A stretch of DNA of 64,000 nucleotides from Conservatibacter flavescens (GTDB lineage Bacteria; Pseudomonadota; Gammaproteobacteria; Enterobacterales; Pasteurellaceae). Below the pieces are notes generated by a model. The model was not told the origin of the DNA. It did no database searches and saw nothing but the letters and a program-made list of their open reading frames with translations. Shown here in pieces: positions 28,185 to 38,383 of the stretch. The position numbers and the translations under genes are program-made. Position 1 is the stretch's first letter; each line of letters starts with the position of its first letter. The stretch covers positions 248,001 through 312,000 of the forward strand of contig NZ_PHHA01000002.1 in assembly GCF_002795425.1 (NCBI RefSeq), in the 5' to 3' direction.

Positions 28185-30794
28185 CTATTGCAGTGCTTTT
28201 TCGATTTTTTCAAACAAATCTTTCGATAAGTTTTCCACTTCATTTAAGCGCTCTAATGCCCGTTTCATTAAGGTTTGACGTTGCTCATCATAACGAGCAA
28301 AACGAATTAACGGTTCAATTAAACGCGCTGCCACTTGTGGGTTACTTTCATTTAAACGAATTAAAATATCCGTTAAAAAACGATAACCAGAACCATCAAT
28401 ATGATGAAAATATCGCAGATTATGATTAATAAAACTTCCCACTAAAGCCCGTATACGGTTTGGATTAGTAAAATTAAAACTTGGATGTTCGGTTAAATGA
28501 ATAACTCTTGCCAACACCTGTTCATCTGGACGTGTCGCTTGTAAGGCAAACCACTTATCCATGACCAACCCATCATGCTGCCATTTTTGTTCAAAATCAG
28601 CCAACAAACTTTCTGCACATGTTAAATCCGCTTTGGTTGCCGCATTTAACGCAGCCAATGTATCAGTCATATTATCGGCATATAAATAATGCTTATTCAC
28701 CATGCTATTACCGAACTCCGTAAAAGCAAGATAATTTAAACATAAATTACGTAATCCACGTAGTGCAATATCTTCTTGAGTTACCCTGTAACAATCAAGT
28801 TCAATTTGGTTATAAATTTTTAACCATAACTCTTTAAAAGCACTCGCAATAGTACGTAGCATAAAATCACGTACAACTGAAATACCATCAGGATCAATGG
28901 TTTTAAACAATTCCGCAAACTCTGTTTCTTTTGGCAAGGTTAAAATCAATGTGGTTAACGCCACATTGTGTTGATAATGACTCAAAACTTGTTGAAGTGC
29001 GGTTAAAATTTCAGAAGAAAATTCTAGTGCTTGCTGATGTTGATAGCGAATTAGGTTTTCTTTTAACTCTCGCGCAAATAACATCTGCGCAGCATCCCAG
29101 CGAACAAATTCATTTTCAGCAAATTGTAACAACGTCACAAGTTGTGCAATACTATATTCATAATCTAGCTTAACCGGCGCTGAAAAATCGCATAATAATG
29201 CCGGTACAGGCTTTTTATATACATTATGAAACTCAAAACTTTGGCTTTTTTGAGTGACATCTAATACATCATGCACACTACGCCCATCATGTACAAGTGA
29301 AATTTTTCGTCCTTGCTCATCATATAATGCAATTTTTAACGGAATATGCAAATTCACTTTTTCCATTTGATCGGCTGTTGGAGGGGTCATTTGTGAGACA
29401 TGCAAATGATAAATATGATGACGTTCGTCATAACTATCACTCACCGTTAACTCCGGTGTACCCGATTGACTATACCAACGTCTAAACTGAGTTAAATCTA
29501 TACCAGAAGCGCGCTCCATTGCAGAAACAAAATCTTCACAAGTCGCCGCTTTTCCATCATTTTCAGCAACATATAACTTCATTCCAGCCTGGAACTTTTC
29601 TTCACCTAACAAGGTATGTAACATGCGAATGACTTCCGCACCTTTTTCATACACTGTCATCGTATAGAAATTATTCATTTCAATGACTTTTTCTGGACGT
29701 ATAGGGTGAGACATCGGACTCGCATCTTCAGCAAATTGCAAAGTCCGTAATATTTTCACATTATGAATGCGATTTACCGCACGAGAACCGGTATCAGAAG
29801 AAAATTCCTGATCACGGAAAACCGTTAACCCCTCTTTTAAGCTAAGTTGAAACCAATCACGACAAGTAATACGATTCCCCGTCCAATTATGGAAATATTC
29901 ATGGGCAATAACGCTTTCCACGCCCATATAATCTTCGTCAGTAGCGGTTTGAGGGTTTGCCAATACAAATTTTGAATTAAAGATATTTAAACCTTTATTT
30001 TCCATTGCCCCCATGTTGAAAAAATCTACCGCGACAATCATATAAATATCTAAATCATATTCTAGACCAAAGCGCTCTTCGTCCCATTTCATCGATTTTT
30101 TCAAGCTTTCCATTGCCCAATTAGCACGATCTAAATTGCCTTTATCTACAAATAATTCAAGTGCGACTTCCCGCCCACTACATGTGATAAAACGGTCTTG
30201 TAATAAATCAAAATCGCCCGCAACTAAGGCAAATAAATAGCTTGGCTTAGGAAATGGATCTTGCCATTCTACCCAGTGTTTGCCCTCATCTAAATCCCCT
30301 GAAGCCACTTTGTTACCGTTCGAAAGTAAATAAGGATAGCGACTTTTATCGGCTGTAATTCGCGTGGTATAACGCGCTAACACATCTGGACGATCAAGCA
30401 TATAAGTAATTTGTCGGAATCCCTCTGCTTCACATTGTGTGCATACCCCCTCTCCAGACTGATATAATCCTTGTAATGAACTATTTTCTGCCGGCACTAA
30501 AATAGTTTCAATTTCTAATTCGAACTCATCGGCCTCCACATGGCTTAAATCTAATAGTAAGCCTTCTGCATCTTGTTGATAGTTGGAAAAAGGTGCTTGG
30601 TTTAATTTAATCGAGGAAAATTGAAAACTATGACCATCTAAACGCAATGTCACTGACTCAGAATTAAGCCGTTTTACTTTACTCTTAGTATTGACAATTG
30701 TTCTTTGAGGATCTAATTGAAAATCAAGAAAAATATCGGTGATAATAAAATCAGGATGTTTATAGTCTTTTCTGTATTTTGCTTGGGCTAACAT
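28185..30794 (-). CDS. pepN: Aminopeptidase N
   Basis: Broad zinc aminopeptidase of the M1 family, cytoplasmic. The exopeptidase motif GAMENKG is near residue 260 and the zinc site is HEYFHNW (HExxH) near residue 296, with the third ligand glutamate in KEGLTVFRDQEF. I start at ATG 30794 (MLAQAKYRKDY), which gives 869 residues, the length I recall for the H. influenzae protein; the frame is open to 30830 but the extra residues look non-native. It is divergent from purE, as in H. influenzae. Confidence 0.96.
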   Translation of the reverse strand: MLAQAKYRKDYKHPDFIITDIFLDFQLDPQRTIVNTKSKVKRLNSESVTLRLDGHSFQFSSIKLNQAPFSNYQQDAEGLLLDLSHVEADEFELEIETILVPAENSSLQGLYQSGEGVCTQCEAEGFRQITYMLDRPDVLARYTTRITADKSRYPYLLSNGNKVASGDLDEGKHWVEWQDPFPKPSYLFALVAGDFDLLQDRFITCSGREVALELFVDKGNLDRANWAMESLKKSMKWDEERFGLEYDLDIYMIVAVDFFNMGAMENKGLNIFNSKFVLANPQTATDEDYMGVESVIAHEYFHNWTGNRITCRDWFQLSLKEGLTVFRDQEFSSDTGSRAVNRIHNVKILRTLQFAEDASPMSHPIRPEKVIEMNNFYTMTVYEKGAEVIRMLHTLLGEEKFQAGMKLYVAENDGKAATCEDFVSAMERASGIDLTQFRRWYSQSGTPELTVSDSYDERHHIYHLHVSQMTPPTADQMEKVNLHIPLKIALYDEQGRKISLVHDGRSVHDVLDVTQKSQSFEFHNVYKKPVPALLCDFSAPVKLDYEYSIAQLVTLLQFAENEFVRWDAAQMLFARELKENLIRYQHQQALEFSSEILTALQQVLSHYQHNVALTTLILTLPKETEFAELFKTIDPDGISVVRDFMLRTIASAFKELWLKIYNQIELDCYRVTQEDIALRGLRNLCLNYLAFTEFGNSMVNKHYLYADNMTDTLAALNAATKADLTCAESLLADFEQKWQHDGLVMDKWFALQATRPDEQVLARVIHLTEHPSFNFTNPNRIRALVGSFINHNLRYFHHIDGSGYRFLTDILIRLNESNPQVAARLIEPLIRFARYDEQRQTLMKRALERLNEVENLSKDLFEKIEKALQ

Positions 30795-30968
30795 GTTTCT
30801 ATCCATTTTGAGCATATTCACATTTATCAAACGATGAGTAGGATAAGAGTTTATCCATCAACTTGCAACAATTAAAAAATTTATTCAAAACACACCGCAC
30901 TTTCTCTTTATTTCATGATATTCTATTCTCTCTTTATCTATAGATTATTTAGCTTGGAACATCATTTT

Positions 30969-31466
30969 ATGTCAACAAATAAACCTCAAATTGCAATTGT
31001 GATGGGTTCAAAAAGTGATTGGACTACCATGAGCGAAGCAACACAAGTACTTGATCAATTACAACTTCCTTATCATGTCGAAATCGTATCGGCACATCGT
31101 ACCCCAGATAAACTCTTTCAATTTGCCGAAAGCGCAGAAAGCATGGGCTATAAAGTGATTATAGCCGGCGCAGGCGGAGCCGCGCACTTACCCGGTATGA
31201 TTGCGGCCAAAACACTGATCCCTGTATTAGGCGTACCGGTAAAAAGTTCAATGCTCAGTGGCGTAGATAGTTTATATTCTATTGTTCAGATGCCAAAAGG
31301 CATCCCCGTAGGTACATTAGCCATTGGACCTGCAGGTGCGGCAAATGCCGGCTTACTTGCTGCTCAAATTTTAGGGGCTTTTAATGCAGAAATAACCAAT
31401 CGTTTGCGTGCTTTTAGACAAGCACAAACAGATATCGTATTAGACAACCCTGATCCGAGAATATAA
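30969..31466 (+). CDS. purE: N5-carboxyaminoimidazole ribonucleotide mutase
   Basis: Purine-pathway mutase that moves the carboxyl group made by PurK. The 165-residue protein shows the class I motifs [18 protein letters not shown] and [14 protein letters not shown] start at ATG 30969 ([14 protein letters not shown]); an upstream in-frame ATG at 30915 would add 18 hydrophobic residues not seen in the family. purK begins 2 bases after the stop. A PurR operator may be expected, but I could not find a good one in the short gap to pepN. Confidence 0.97.
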   Translation: MSTNKPQIAIVMGSKSDWTTMSEATQVLDQLQLPYHVEIVSAHRTPDKLFQFAESAESMGYKVIIAGAGGAAHLPGMIAAKTLIPVLGVPVKSSMLSGVDSLYSIVQMPKGIPVGTLAIGPAGAANAGLLAAQILGAFNAEITNRLRAFRQAQTDIVLDNPDPRI

Positions 31467-31468
31467 TT

Positions 31469-32548
31469 ATGCAAAAAAGTACTCTTTACCCAACAGTTTA
31501 TGTACTCGGCAATGGGCAGTTAGGACGAATGCTTCGTTATGCTGGTGCGCCCTTAGATATTGAGGTTCAACCCCTTGCTTTTGATGCACCGTTATTTGAT
31601 CTCCCCGAAAATGCATTAATTACCGCAGAAATTGAACGCTGGGAATCCACTCCATTAACAAATATGCTAGGCAAACATGAGAAGTTTGTGAATAAAAATG
31701 TATTTGGTATTTTGGCTGATCGTCTTTCGCAAAAATCATTACTAGATGAATTAAACTTACCCACGTCCCCTTGGCGACTCCTTGAAAGTGCGGTAGATTT
31801 TTCCGATATTTTTTCCCAAATTAACCCTAAAGTCGTTGTCAAACGTCGTATGGGAGGATATGACGGTCGTGGACAATGGATAGTTGATGCAGAAAATCAG
31901 TCAGTTATCACCGAAGACCTATTCGGAGAAACGATTGCTGAAGCTTTCATACCTTTTGATTATGAAATTTCTATTGTTGGCGCTCGATTTAGAAATGGCG
32001 ATACCCGTTTTTATCCAACGACGCACAACTTACAACAAAATGGCATTCTTCGTTACAGTGTCGCTTTTCCAACAGATAATCCATTTCAGCAACAAGCAGA
32101 AAATATGCTAGCCAAAATTATGGATAAGTTAAATTATGTGGGTGTCATGGCTATGGAATGCTTCGTCGTAGGCGATAAGCTCCTGATTAATGAATTAGCG
32201 CCACGCGTACACAACAGTGGACACTGGACACAATTAGGCTGCGCCATTAGCCAATTTGAATTACATTTGCGTGCTTTATTGGATTTACCAACGCCACCTT
32301 TACATACCTTTGCTCCAAGTGTCATGGTAAATTTAATTGGCACTGAGCATAATGCGAATTGGCTCAATACGCCTTTTACCCAATTACATTGGTATGGCAA
32401 AGCCATTCGTCCAGGCCGTAAGGTAGGACATATTAATTTAACCCATATTGACAAAGCGGTGCTAATTACACAGTTAAATCACTTACGCGAGCAATTGCCT
32501 GAAGACTACCAATCTGGTTTAGACTGGGCAATAAAAAAATTAACATAA
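31469..32548 (+). CDS. purK: 5-(carboxyamino)imidazole ribonucleotide synthase
   Basis: ATP-grasp enzyme that carboxylates AIR using bicarbonate. The 359-residue protein opens with VLGNGQLGRMLRYAG and has the ATP-grasp loop RRMGGYDGRGQW (near residue 128). The metal site is seen in the stretch NELAPRVHNSGHWT near residue 240. It is the second gene of purEK, directly after purE. A perfect uptake signal is in the coding region. Confidence 0.97.
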   Translation: MQKSTLYPTVYVLGNGQLGRMLRYAGAPLDIEVQPLAFDAPLFDLPENALITAEIERWESTPLTNMLGKHEKFVNKNVFGILADRLSQKSLLDELNLPTSPWRLLESAVDFSDIFSQINPKVVVKRRMGGYDGRGQWIVDAENQSVITEDLFGETIAEAFIPFDYEISIVGARFRNGDTRFYPTTHNLQQNGILRYSVAFPTDNPFQQQAENMLAKIMDKLNYVGVMAMECFVVGDKLLINELAPRVHNSGHWTQLGCAISQFELHLRALLDLPTPPLHTFAPSVMVNLIGTEHNANWLNTPFTQLHWYGKAIRPGRKVGHINLTHIDKAVLITQLNHLREQLPEDYQSGLDWAIKKLT

Positions 32549-32642
32549 TTCCACCGCAGTTTTATTTTTGCACAAGACTTGCACAATCTAGTTTTGTGCA
32601 GTATAAATAACCCGTAACACAACATTCTAAAAGAGGAAAACT

Positions 32643-33833
32643 ATGTTTGAACATATTGAAGCTGCGCCAGCTGATCCGATTCTAGGGCTAGGTGAAGCAT
32701 TTAAAGCAGAAACCCGTCAAAACAAAATTAATCTAGGTATTGGTGTTTATAAAAATAATCAAGGCGATACCCCAATTATGAGAGCGGTAAAAGAAGCTGA
32801 GCGTCGCCTATTTGAATTAGAAACCACCAAAAACTATCTAGCAATTGATGGTGTCGCAGAGTTTAACGCCCGTACTAAAGAGCTTTTATTTGGAGCAGAT
32901 TCGGACATACTCAAACAAGAGCGCGCTAAAACGGTACAAAGCTTAGGTGGTACAGGTGCATTACGTATTGCCGCAGAATTTATCAAACGCCAAACCAATG
33001 CTAAAAATGTTTGGATCAGCAATCCAACTTGGCCAAATCATAATGCTATTTTCAAAGCTGTTGGAATTAATATTCGTGAATATCGTTATTATGATGCTGA
33101 AAATAAACGCTTAGACTGGGAACACCTATTAGAAGATTTAAGTTTAGCAGAACAAGGTGATGTCGTTTTATTGCACGGTTGCTGTCACAACCCAACAGGG
33201 ATTGATCCTACTCCGGAACAATGGCAAATTTTAGCGAAAATGTCAGCCGAAAAAGGATGGTTGCCACTATTTGATTTTGCCTATCAAGGTTTTGCTAATG
33301 GCTTAGATGAAGATGCTATTGGTTTACGTACCTTTGCTGCAAATCATAAAGAATTGTTAGTCTCTAGCTCATATTCTAAAAACTTTGGTTTGTACAATGA
33401 GCGTGTCGGTGCATTTACATTAGTTGCAGGTACTGCTGATATTGCAAATAAAGCCTTAACTCAAGTGAAATCAATTGTTCGCACTCTCTATTCAAACCCG
33501 GCATCACATGGCGCAGCCACTGTTGCTTTAGTCTTAGGTGATAAACAACTAAAAGCCGATTGGGAGCAAGAGCTAGCACAAATGCGTGATCGTATTAAAC
33601 AAATGCGTCACCGTTTTGTCGAATTATTAAAAGAATATGGTGCACAACAAGACTTTAACTTCATCATTGAACAAAATGGTATGTTTTCATTCAGTGGGTT
33701 AACGCCTGAACAAGTTGATAGCCTAAAAGATGAATTCGCTATTTATGCCGTGCGCTCAGGTCGTATTAATGTAGCGGGAATTACGGAAGACAATATTCGC
33801 TATTTATGTGAAAGTATTGTGAAAGTGCTTTAA
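32643..33833 (+). CDS. aspC: Aromatic/aspartate aminotransferase
   Basis: Class I PLP aminotransferase that makes aspartate from oxaloacetate and can also act on aromatic amino acids. The PLP lysine is in [16 protein letters not shown] (near residue 246). The opening [20 protein letters not shown] and the C-terminal RINVAGI with the substrate-binding arginine are typical. Length is 396. The start has AGAGGAA a few bases upstream. Aspartate made here feeds purine and pyrimidine synthesis, which fits the neighbours purEK and pyrD. Confidence 0.94.
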   Translation: MFEHIEAAPADPILGLGEAFKAETRQNKINLGIGVYKNNQGDTPIMRAVKEAERRLFELETTKNYLAIDGVAEFNARTKELLFGADSDILKQERAKTVQSLGGTGALRIAAEFIKRQTNAKNVWISNPTWPNHNAIFKAVGINIREYRYYDAENKRLDWEHLLEDLSLAEQGDVVLLHGCCHNPTGIDPTPEQWQILAKMSAEKGWLPLFDFAYQGFANGLDEDAIGLRTFAANHKELLVSSSYSKNFGLYNERVGAFTLVAGTADIANKALTQVKSIVRTLYSNPASHGAATVALVLGDKQLKADWEQELAQMRDRIKQMRHRFVELLKEYGAQQDFNFIIEQNGMFSFSGLTPEQVDSLKDEFAIYAVRSGRINVAGITEDNIRYLCESIVKVL

Positions 33834-34186
33834 TTGACCGCTCAAGTTTCCTTTGTTGGATTAAATAATCTTAATTATTCTCTGCTAACAAAGGAAACTT
33901 TATACATGATTTGGTCCCATTGCATATAAACATTACTACGTTATAGCTCTATACTCTCCTATCCTTTTCTCTGAACGGTTAATTTTAATTCACTTGATAG
34001 CTTAAACTAAACTTAAAGAGGATTTTTTAATAAAAAGCCCTTGTGCTTTAATCCTATTTTATGTATTATTCCCACCGTCGTTTAGAGAGCGATAAATCTA
34101 ATAAAACATGATTAAAACTATAATAAAATCCAAATGTTATTGTTTTAATTGTTCACATTTCGGAATTTATATTCTAATCATCAAAC
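33834..34186. other. Gene-free stretch of 353 bases between aspC and tRNA-Cys
   Basis: I see no gene here. It holds a perfect 14-base inverted repeat near its left end (33844-33900) and then AT-rich sequence. A possible promoter for the tRNA (TTGTTC at 34149 and TCTAAT at 34173) lies just before 34187. A short open frame at 34108-34305 runs through the tRNA and is not a gene. Confidence 0.6.
33844..33900. repeat. Perfect 14-base inverted repeat after aspC
   Basis: AAGTTTCCTTTGTT (33844-33857) and AACAAAGGAAACTT (33887-33900) with a 29-base AT-rich spacer. It lies 10 bases after the aspC stop. The T-run is too short for a classic terminator, but an mRNA-end hairpin is likely. Confidence 0.7.
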
Positions 34187-34260
34187 GGCGTGTTAGCAAA
34201 GCGGTTATGCACTGGATTGCAAATCCATGTAGCTCGGTTCGACTCCGGGACACGCCTCCA
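34187..34260 (+). tRNA. tRNA-Cys (GCA)
   Basis: A 74-base cloverleaf with the CCA end encoded. The acceptor stem is GGCGTGT / ACACGCC with discriminator T. The anticodon loop TTGCAAA gives GCA, and the T-arm is CTCGG-TTCGACT-CCGGG. The outermost anticodon-stem pair (C-T) does not match. In E. coli this gene lies between tRNA-Gly and tRNA-Leu; here it is more than 1 kb away from them on the opposite strand. Confidence 0.97.
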
Positions 34261-34297
34261 TTATATTCTCCAGTTAATATCTATGGGTTTTCTTATA

Positions 34298-35206
34298 ATG
34301 AATGATTCACTGATAAGATTTTCCTATGTTGTTTTAATGGGATTTGGCTTTCCAATTATGCGTTATATGAGTATTCATTTTGAAACTTTAAATAATAACG
34401 CGGTTCGATTTCTCTCTGGTGGTTTTTTATTTATTTTTATCTGCGCTTTAAAATACAGAAATGAGTTAGTGAAATTGCTAAGAGAACCAACTATTGTTTT
34501 ATATCTGATCTTGTTAGCCATTTTAATGACTTGCAATATGTATTTTTTTATTAATGGCCTCAAATATACTTCAGCTTTAGCAGGGAGTATTTTTGGCATT
34601 ATATCAATGCCTTTAGCTGTTTTTATGGCTTCCATTTTTTTTAAAGATGAAAGGGAAAAGATCAAGCAAACACACTTCTACATAGGAAGTGCATTAGCCT
34701 TAATGGGCTCTTTGATATTTGTTATTTATGGCAATAAATCTAGCGGCAGTAATGATTTTATCATGGGGTCTCTTTTACTCGGAACTGCTATCAGTATTCA
34801 ATCTATTCAAAATCTTCTCGTCAAAAAAATCTCAAACAAATTAAATACAATCGTAATTAGTGCTTCTACTGCTACTCTATCGGGGATTTTTTACCTATTT
34901 TTAGCGACCCAAAGTGGCGTTATTTATCAGCTTCACGATGTCAGCTCTGGATTATTAATAGGATTAATCCTTGCAGGAATGTATGGCATGTTAACGGGAA
35001 TGCTATTCGCATTTTATATTGTGCAAAAACAAGGTGTTATCGTCTTTAATATTATTCAGTTAACTGTCCCTTTATCCACATCTTTGATTGGTTATTTTAC
35101 TTTGGGGGAAACGATTTCTATTTATCAAGGTTTTGGGGCTTTAATCGTTATACTTGGCTGTATTGTTTCATTGAGAAAAAAACACTATGAGGTAAACCAC
35201 AAATAG
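34298..35206 (+). CDS. EamA/DMT-family membrane transporter
   Basis: A protein of about 302 residues with ten hydrophobic segments in two halves, the layout of the drug/metabolite transporter superfamily. Typical stretches are NAVRFLSGGFLFIF in helix 2 and SLIGYFTLGETISIYQGFGA in the penultimate helices. The substrate is unknown. Start choice is uncertain: ATG 34298 (MNDSLIRF) or 34283, neither with a good ribosome site. It begins only 37 bases after tRNA-Cys, with no clear promoter between them, and looks like an insertion that parted the tRNA genes. Confidence 0.82.
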   Translation: MNDSLIRFSYVVLMGFGFPIMRYMSIHFETLNNNAVRFLSGGFLFIFICALKYRNELVKLLREPTIVLYLILLAILMTCNMYFFINGLKYTSALAGSIFGIISMPLAVFMASIFFKDEREKIKQTHFYIGSALALMGSLIFVIYGNKSSGSNDFIMGSLLLGTAISIQSIQNLLVKKISNKLNTIVISASTATLSGIFYLFLATQSGVIYQLHDVSSGLLIGLILAGMYGMLTGMLFAFYIVQKQGVIVFNIIQLTVPLSTSLIGYFTLGETISIYQGFGALIVILGCIVSLRKKHYEVNHK

Positions 35207-35394
35207 ATTGGAAGAATTGAACTAAAGCGAAAATCAAATAATCACAATGGATTAAATAAAAAGAGTTGCTAATAACCATAGAAAAGAATGACTGGCAACT
35301 ATTTCGTCCATTACATCATCAAAAAGAGACAAATTTGAGAGATAAAAAAGCCGCTTAATTGCGACTGCTTTATTAAATATACAACATATTTAAA

Positions 35395-35481
35395 TGGTGC
35401 CCGAGGGCGGACTTGAACCGCCACGACTCGAAAGTCGAGGGATTTTAAATCCCTTGTGTCTACCGATTTCACCACTCGGGC
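35395..35481 (-). tRNA. tRNA-Leu (UAA)
   Basis: An 87-base class II tRNA with a long variable arm and an encoded CCA. The acceptor stem is GCCCGAG / CTCGGGC; anticodon loop TTTAAAA gives UAA. It follows tRNA-Gly by only 4 bases, so both come from one transcript behind pgsA. Confidence 0.97.
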
Positions 35482-35485
35482 TGAG

Positions 35486-35561
<76 letters not shown>

Positions 35562-35681
35562 ATAAGTCTTACTGTTTATGTCACAGGTCAACGAGGAAGA
35601 ATTTTACTTATTTATCTATCTCAGTCAAATTATTTTTTTCAATTTTATGCTAACTGCATAAAAATAATTCAATTTGCTATA

Positions 35682-36239
35682 TTATAGCTCAATATCGTCC
35701 AATAAACTGCCTTTCGCAGCTTTTAAATATTGCCACATAGACCAAATTGTTAAAATTGCCGCAATATATAATGCGATAACACCAATTATCTCCATCATTG
35801 GACTATAACGCCACAACAAACCAATTAGCGCTAACATTTGAGCAGTTGTTTTTACTTTTCCTAACCACGATACCGCAACCTTGCTACGATTTCCAATTTC
35901 AGCCATCCATTCACGCAAGGCTGATACTATAATTTCACGCGCAATCATCACAGCTGCAGGAAGCGTAATCCAAAAAGAATGATGATATTCGACAACTAAT
36001 ACTAAAGCTGCAGCTACCATCACTTTATCAGCAACAGGATCTAAAAATGCACCAAAGCGCGTTGTTTGCTTCCATTTTCGAGCAAGATAACCATCTAACC
36101 AATCTGTCAGTGCTGCAATGAAAAAAATAAATGCGGTTGCAAAAGGAGCCCACGTAAAAGGAAGATAAAAAAAGGCAATAAAAATCGGGATCAACACAAC
36201 CCGAAATAATGTTAAAAAGGTGGGGATATTTAATTTCAT
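35682..36239 (-). CDS. pgsA: CDP-diacylglycerol-glycerol-3-phosphate phosphatidyltransferase
   Basis: Makes phosphatidylglycerol phosphate, the first committed step to phosphatidylglycerol and cardiolipin. The CDP-alcohol phosphotransferase motif DG-x2-AR-x8-G-x3-D-x3-D is complete (DGYLAR to DPVAD, about residues 48-70). The 185-residue protein has four or more membrane segments. It is followed by tRNA-Gly and tRNA-Leu on the same strand, as in E. coli. PgpA and Cls, which act later in the same route, are encoded elsewhere in this window. Confidence 0.97.
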   Translation of the reverse strand: MKLNIPTFLTLFRVVLIPIFIAFFYLPFTWAPFATAFIFFIAALTDWLDGYLARKWKQTTRFGAFLDPVADKVMVAAALVLVVEYHHSFWITLPAAVMIAREIIVSALREWMAEIGNRSKVAVSWLGKVKTTAQMLALIGLLWRYSPMMEIIGVIALYIAAILTIWSMWQYLKAAKGSLLDDIEL

Positions 36240-36332
36240 AATGACTCTAAGCAGACTGACAATCTTGCTTTATTTTAAAACATATCATTGCATTTGAAAA
36301 ACGTTATTTAATGAGAAATAACATTTCTTTAA

Positions 36333-36341
36333 AAGTGCGGT
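36333..36341 (+). repeat. DNA uptake signal near the 3' end of rnpB
   Basis: Perfect AAGTGCGGT followed by CAAAT, in the short gap between pgsA and rnpB. Not part of a hairpin that I can see. Confidence 0.9.
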
Positions 36342-36358
36342 CAAATAGGGAAAATATT

Positions 36359-36718
<360 letters not shown>

Positions 36719-36816
36719 GGACGTAGTATAGCGGAAATTTTTTGAAAGATATAGAGAAAAGACCGAATATCCGTTAGAATACCCCTACATTTTTTATCTG
36801 ATTATAAGGTATTCCA

Positions 36817-37752
36817 ATGAATTATCTTAATATTGCTCAACAAACTTTACAGGTAGAAGAATTGGCTCTTGCACGTTTAAGTCGCCACCTAGACAACCAA
36901 TTTAATGAAGTGGTTGAGTTAATCTTACGGTGCGAGGGACGTTTAGTCATTGGAGGTATTGGCAAATCGGGATTAATTGGTAAAAAAATGGTTGCGACCT
37001 TTGCCTCAACGGGGACCCCTAGCTTTTTTTTACACCCAACAGAAGCTTTTCATGGTGATTTAGGTATGCTCAAACCTATTGATATTGTCATGTTAATCTC
37101 CTACAGTGGAGAGACCGATGATGTTAATAAGTTGATACCAAGTCTTAAAAACTTTGGAAATAAAATCATTGCATTAACCGCAAATCCTCATTCCACCCTT
37201 GCTCATCATGCTGATTATATTTTAGATATTAGCGTAGAGCGCGAAGTCTGCCCAAATAACTTAGCACCTACCACGTCAGCCCTAGTGACATTAGCATTAG
37301 GTGATGCATTAGCTGTCTCCTTAATCACTGCACGAGACTTTCAACCAGAAGATTTTGCCAAATTTCACCCGGGAGGAAGTTTAGGACGTCGGTTGTTATC
37401 TCGAGTAAAAGATCAAATGCAAACCAAATTGCCAATTGTTAATTTAGCGGCGAGTTTTGCTGATTGCTTAACGGTCATGAATAAAGGGCGTATGGGCGTT
37501 GCCCTTGTAATGGATAAACAACAATTAAAAGGCATTATTACAGATGGCGATATTCGCCGAGCCTTAGCAGCGAATGGCGCAGAAACTTTTAATCGAACAG
37601 CAGAAGAATTAATGACCGCATCACCAAAAACCATTAATCAGAATGAGTTTTTATCGAAAGCCGAAGCGTTTATGAAAGAACATAAAATCCATTCGTTAAT
37701 TGTTGTTAATGAACAAAATCAAGTTGTTGGATTAGTGGAGTTTTCAAGTTGA
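36817..37752 (+). CDS. kdsD: Arabinose-5-phosphate isomerase
   Basis: Converts ribulose 5-phosphate to arabinose 5-phosphate, the entry to KDO for lipopolysaccharide. Residues 1-190 form the SIS sugar isomerase domain (GGIGKSGLIGKK, SYSGETDDV, LAPTTSALV), followed by two CBS domains (ITDGDIRRAL near residue 248). Length is 311. The stop TGA overlaps the kdsC ATG (TGATG), so the two KDO genes are translated together. A histidine-rich FHPGGSLGRRLLS sits between the domains. Confidence 0.97.
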   Translation: MNYLNIAQQTLQVEELALARLSRHLDNQFNEVVELILRCEGRLVIGGIGKSGLIGKKMVATFASTGTPSFFLHPTEAFHGDLGMLKPIDIVMLISYSGETDDVNKLIPSLKNFGNKIIALTANPHSTLAHHADYILDISVEREVCPNNLAPTTSALVTLALGDALAVSLITARDFQPEDFAKFHPGGSLGRRLLSRVKDQMQTKLPIVNLAASFADCLTVMNKGRMGVALVMDKQQLKGIITDGDIRRALAANGAETFNRTAEELMTASPKTINQNEFLSKAEAFMKEHKIHSLIVVNEQNQVVGLVEFSS

Positions 37753-38294
37753 TGGACAAAAAATTAGCCAATATTAAACTCGTCATAACGGATGTTGATG
37801 GCGTATTAACCGATGGTTTATTACATTACAATGCTCAAGGCGAAGCCATCAAAAGTTTTCATGTGCGCGATGGATTAGGGATCAGAATGTTAATTGAAAA
37901 CGGCATAGAAGTCGCGATACTTTCTGGTCGTGACTCCCCTATTTTACGCAAACGGATGAGCGATTTAGGCATTAAACATGGGCTTTTAGGCAAATTAGAA
38001 AAACAAAGCGCCTGCCTTGCACTCATGGAAGCCGTAGGCGTATGTCCTGAGGAAACCGTTTATATTGGCGATGATAGCGTTGATTTGCCTGCCTTTGCCG
38101 TCTGTGGTTTATCTTTCGCTGTCTCTGATGCCCCACATTATGTGAAAGCCCAAGCAGACTTTGTTTTACAGCTTGCGGGAGGACAGGGAGCATTTCGTGA
38201 ATTATCAGATATGATTTTACAAGCGCAAGGCAAATCTGATATTTATGCTTCAGCTCAAGGCTTTTTAAAAACAGTAAAAGGCATGGCGCAATAA
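37752..38294 (+). CDS. kdsC: 3-deoxy-D-manno-octulosonate 8-phosphate phosphatase
   Basis: HAD-family phosphatase that frees KDO from its 8-phosphate. The nucleophile aspartate is in VITDVDGVLTDG (about residues 11-22), and motif III and IV are represented by the lysine in GLLGKLEKQ and by IGDDSVDLPAF. It has 180 residues and lacks a cap domain, as expected for the tetrameric KdsC. I use ATG 37752. The in-frame TTG one codon before is less likely. It ends at a strong terminator shared with copA. Confidence 0.97.
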   Translation: MDKKLANIKLVITDVDGVLTDGLLHYNAQGEAIKSFHVRDGLGIRMLIENGIEVAILSGRDSPILRKRMSDLGIKHGLLGKLEKQSACLALMEAVGVCPEETVYIGDDSVDLPAFAVCGLSFAVSDAPHYVKAQADFVLQLAGGQGAFRELSDMILQAQGKSDIYASAQGFLKTVKGMAQ

Positions 38295-38324
38295 ATATTA
38301 TATGCATACCCCGAAATAATACAA

Positions 38325-38363
38325 AAGAGCGGTCAAAAAACTTTTTTATTTTTGACCGCTCTT
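38325..38363. terminator. Bidirectional terminator between kdsC and copA, variant uptake signal
   Basis: AAGAGCGGTCAAAAA / TTTTTGACCGCTCTT: perfect 15-base stem with a 9-base loop. The stem contains AAGAGCGGT, one base different from the uptake signal AAGTGCGGT. Confidence 0.93.
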
Positions 38364-38383
38364 ACTCAATCTATACCTTAATT

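Noticed and set aside
30831-30968. PurR operator before purE
   Set aside because: I found no convincing match to the 16-base palindrome in this short gap.
34108-34305. A 65-codon open frame
   Set aside because: It crosses the whole tRNA-Cys gene and has no ribosome site.
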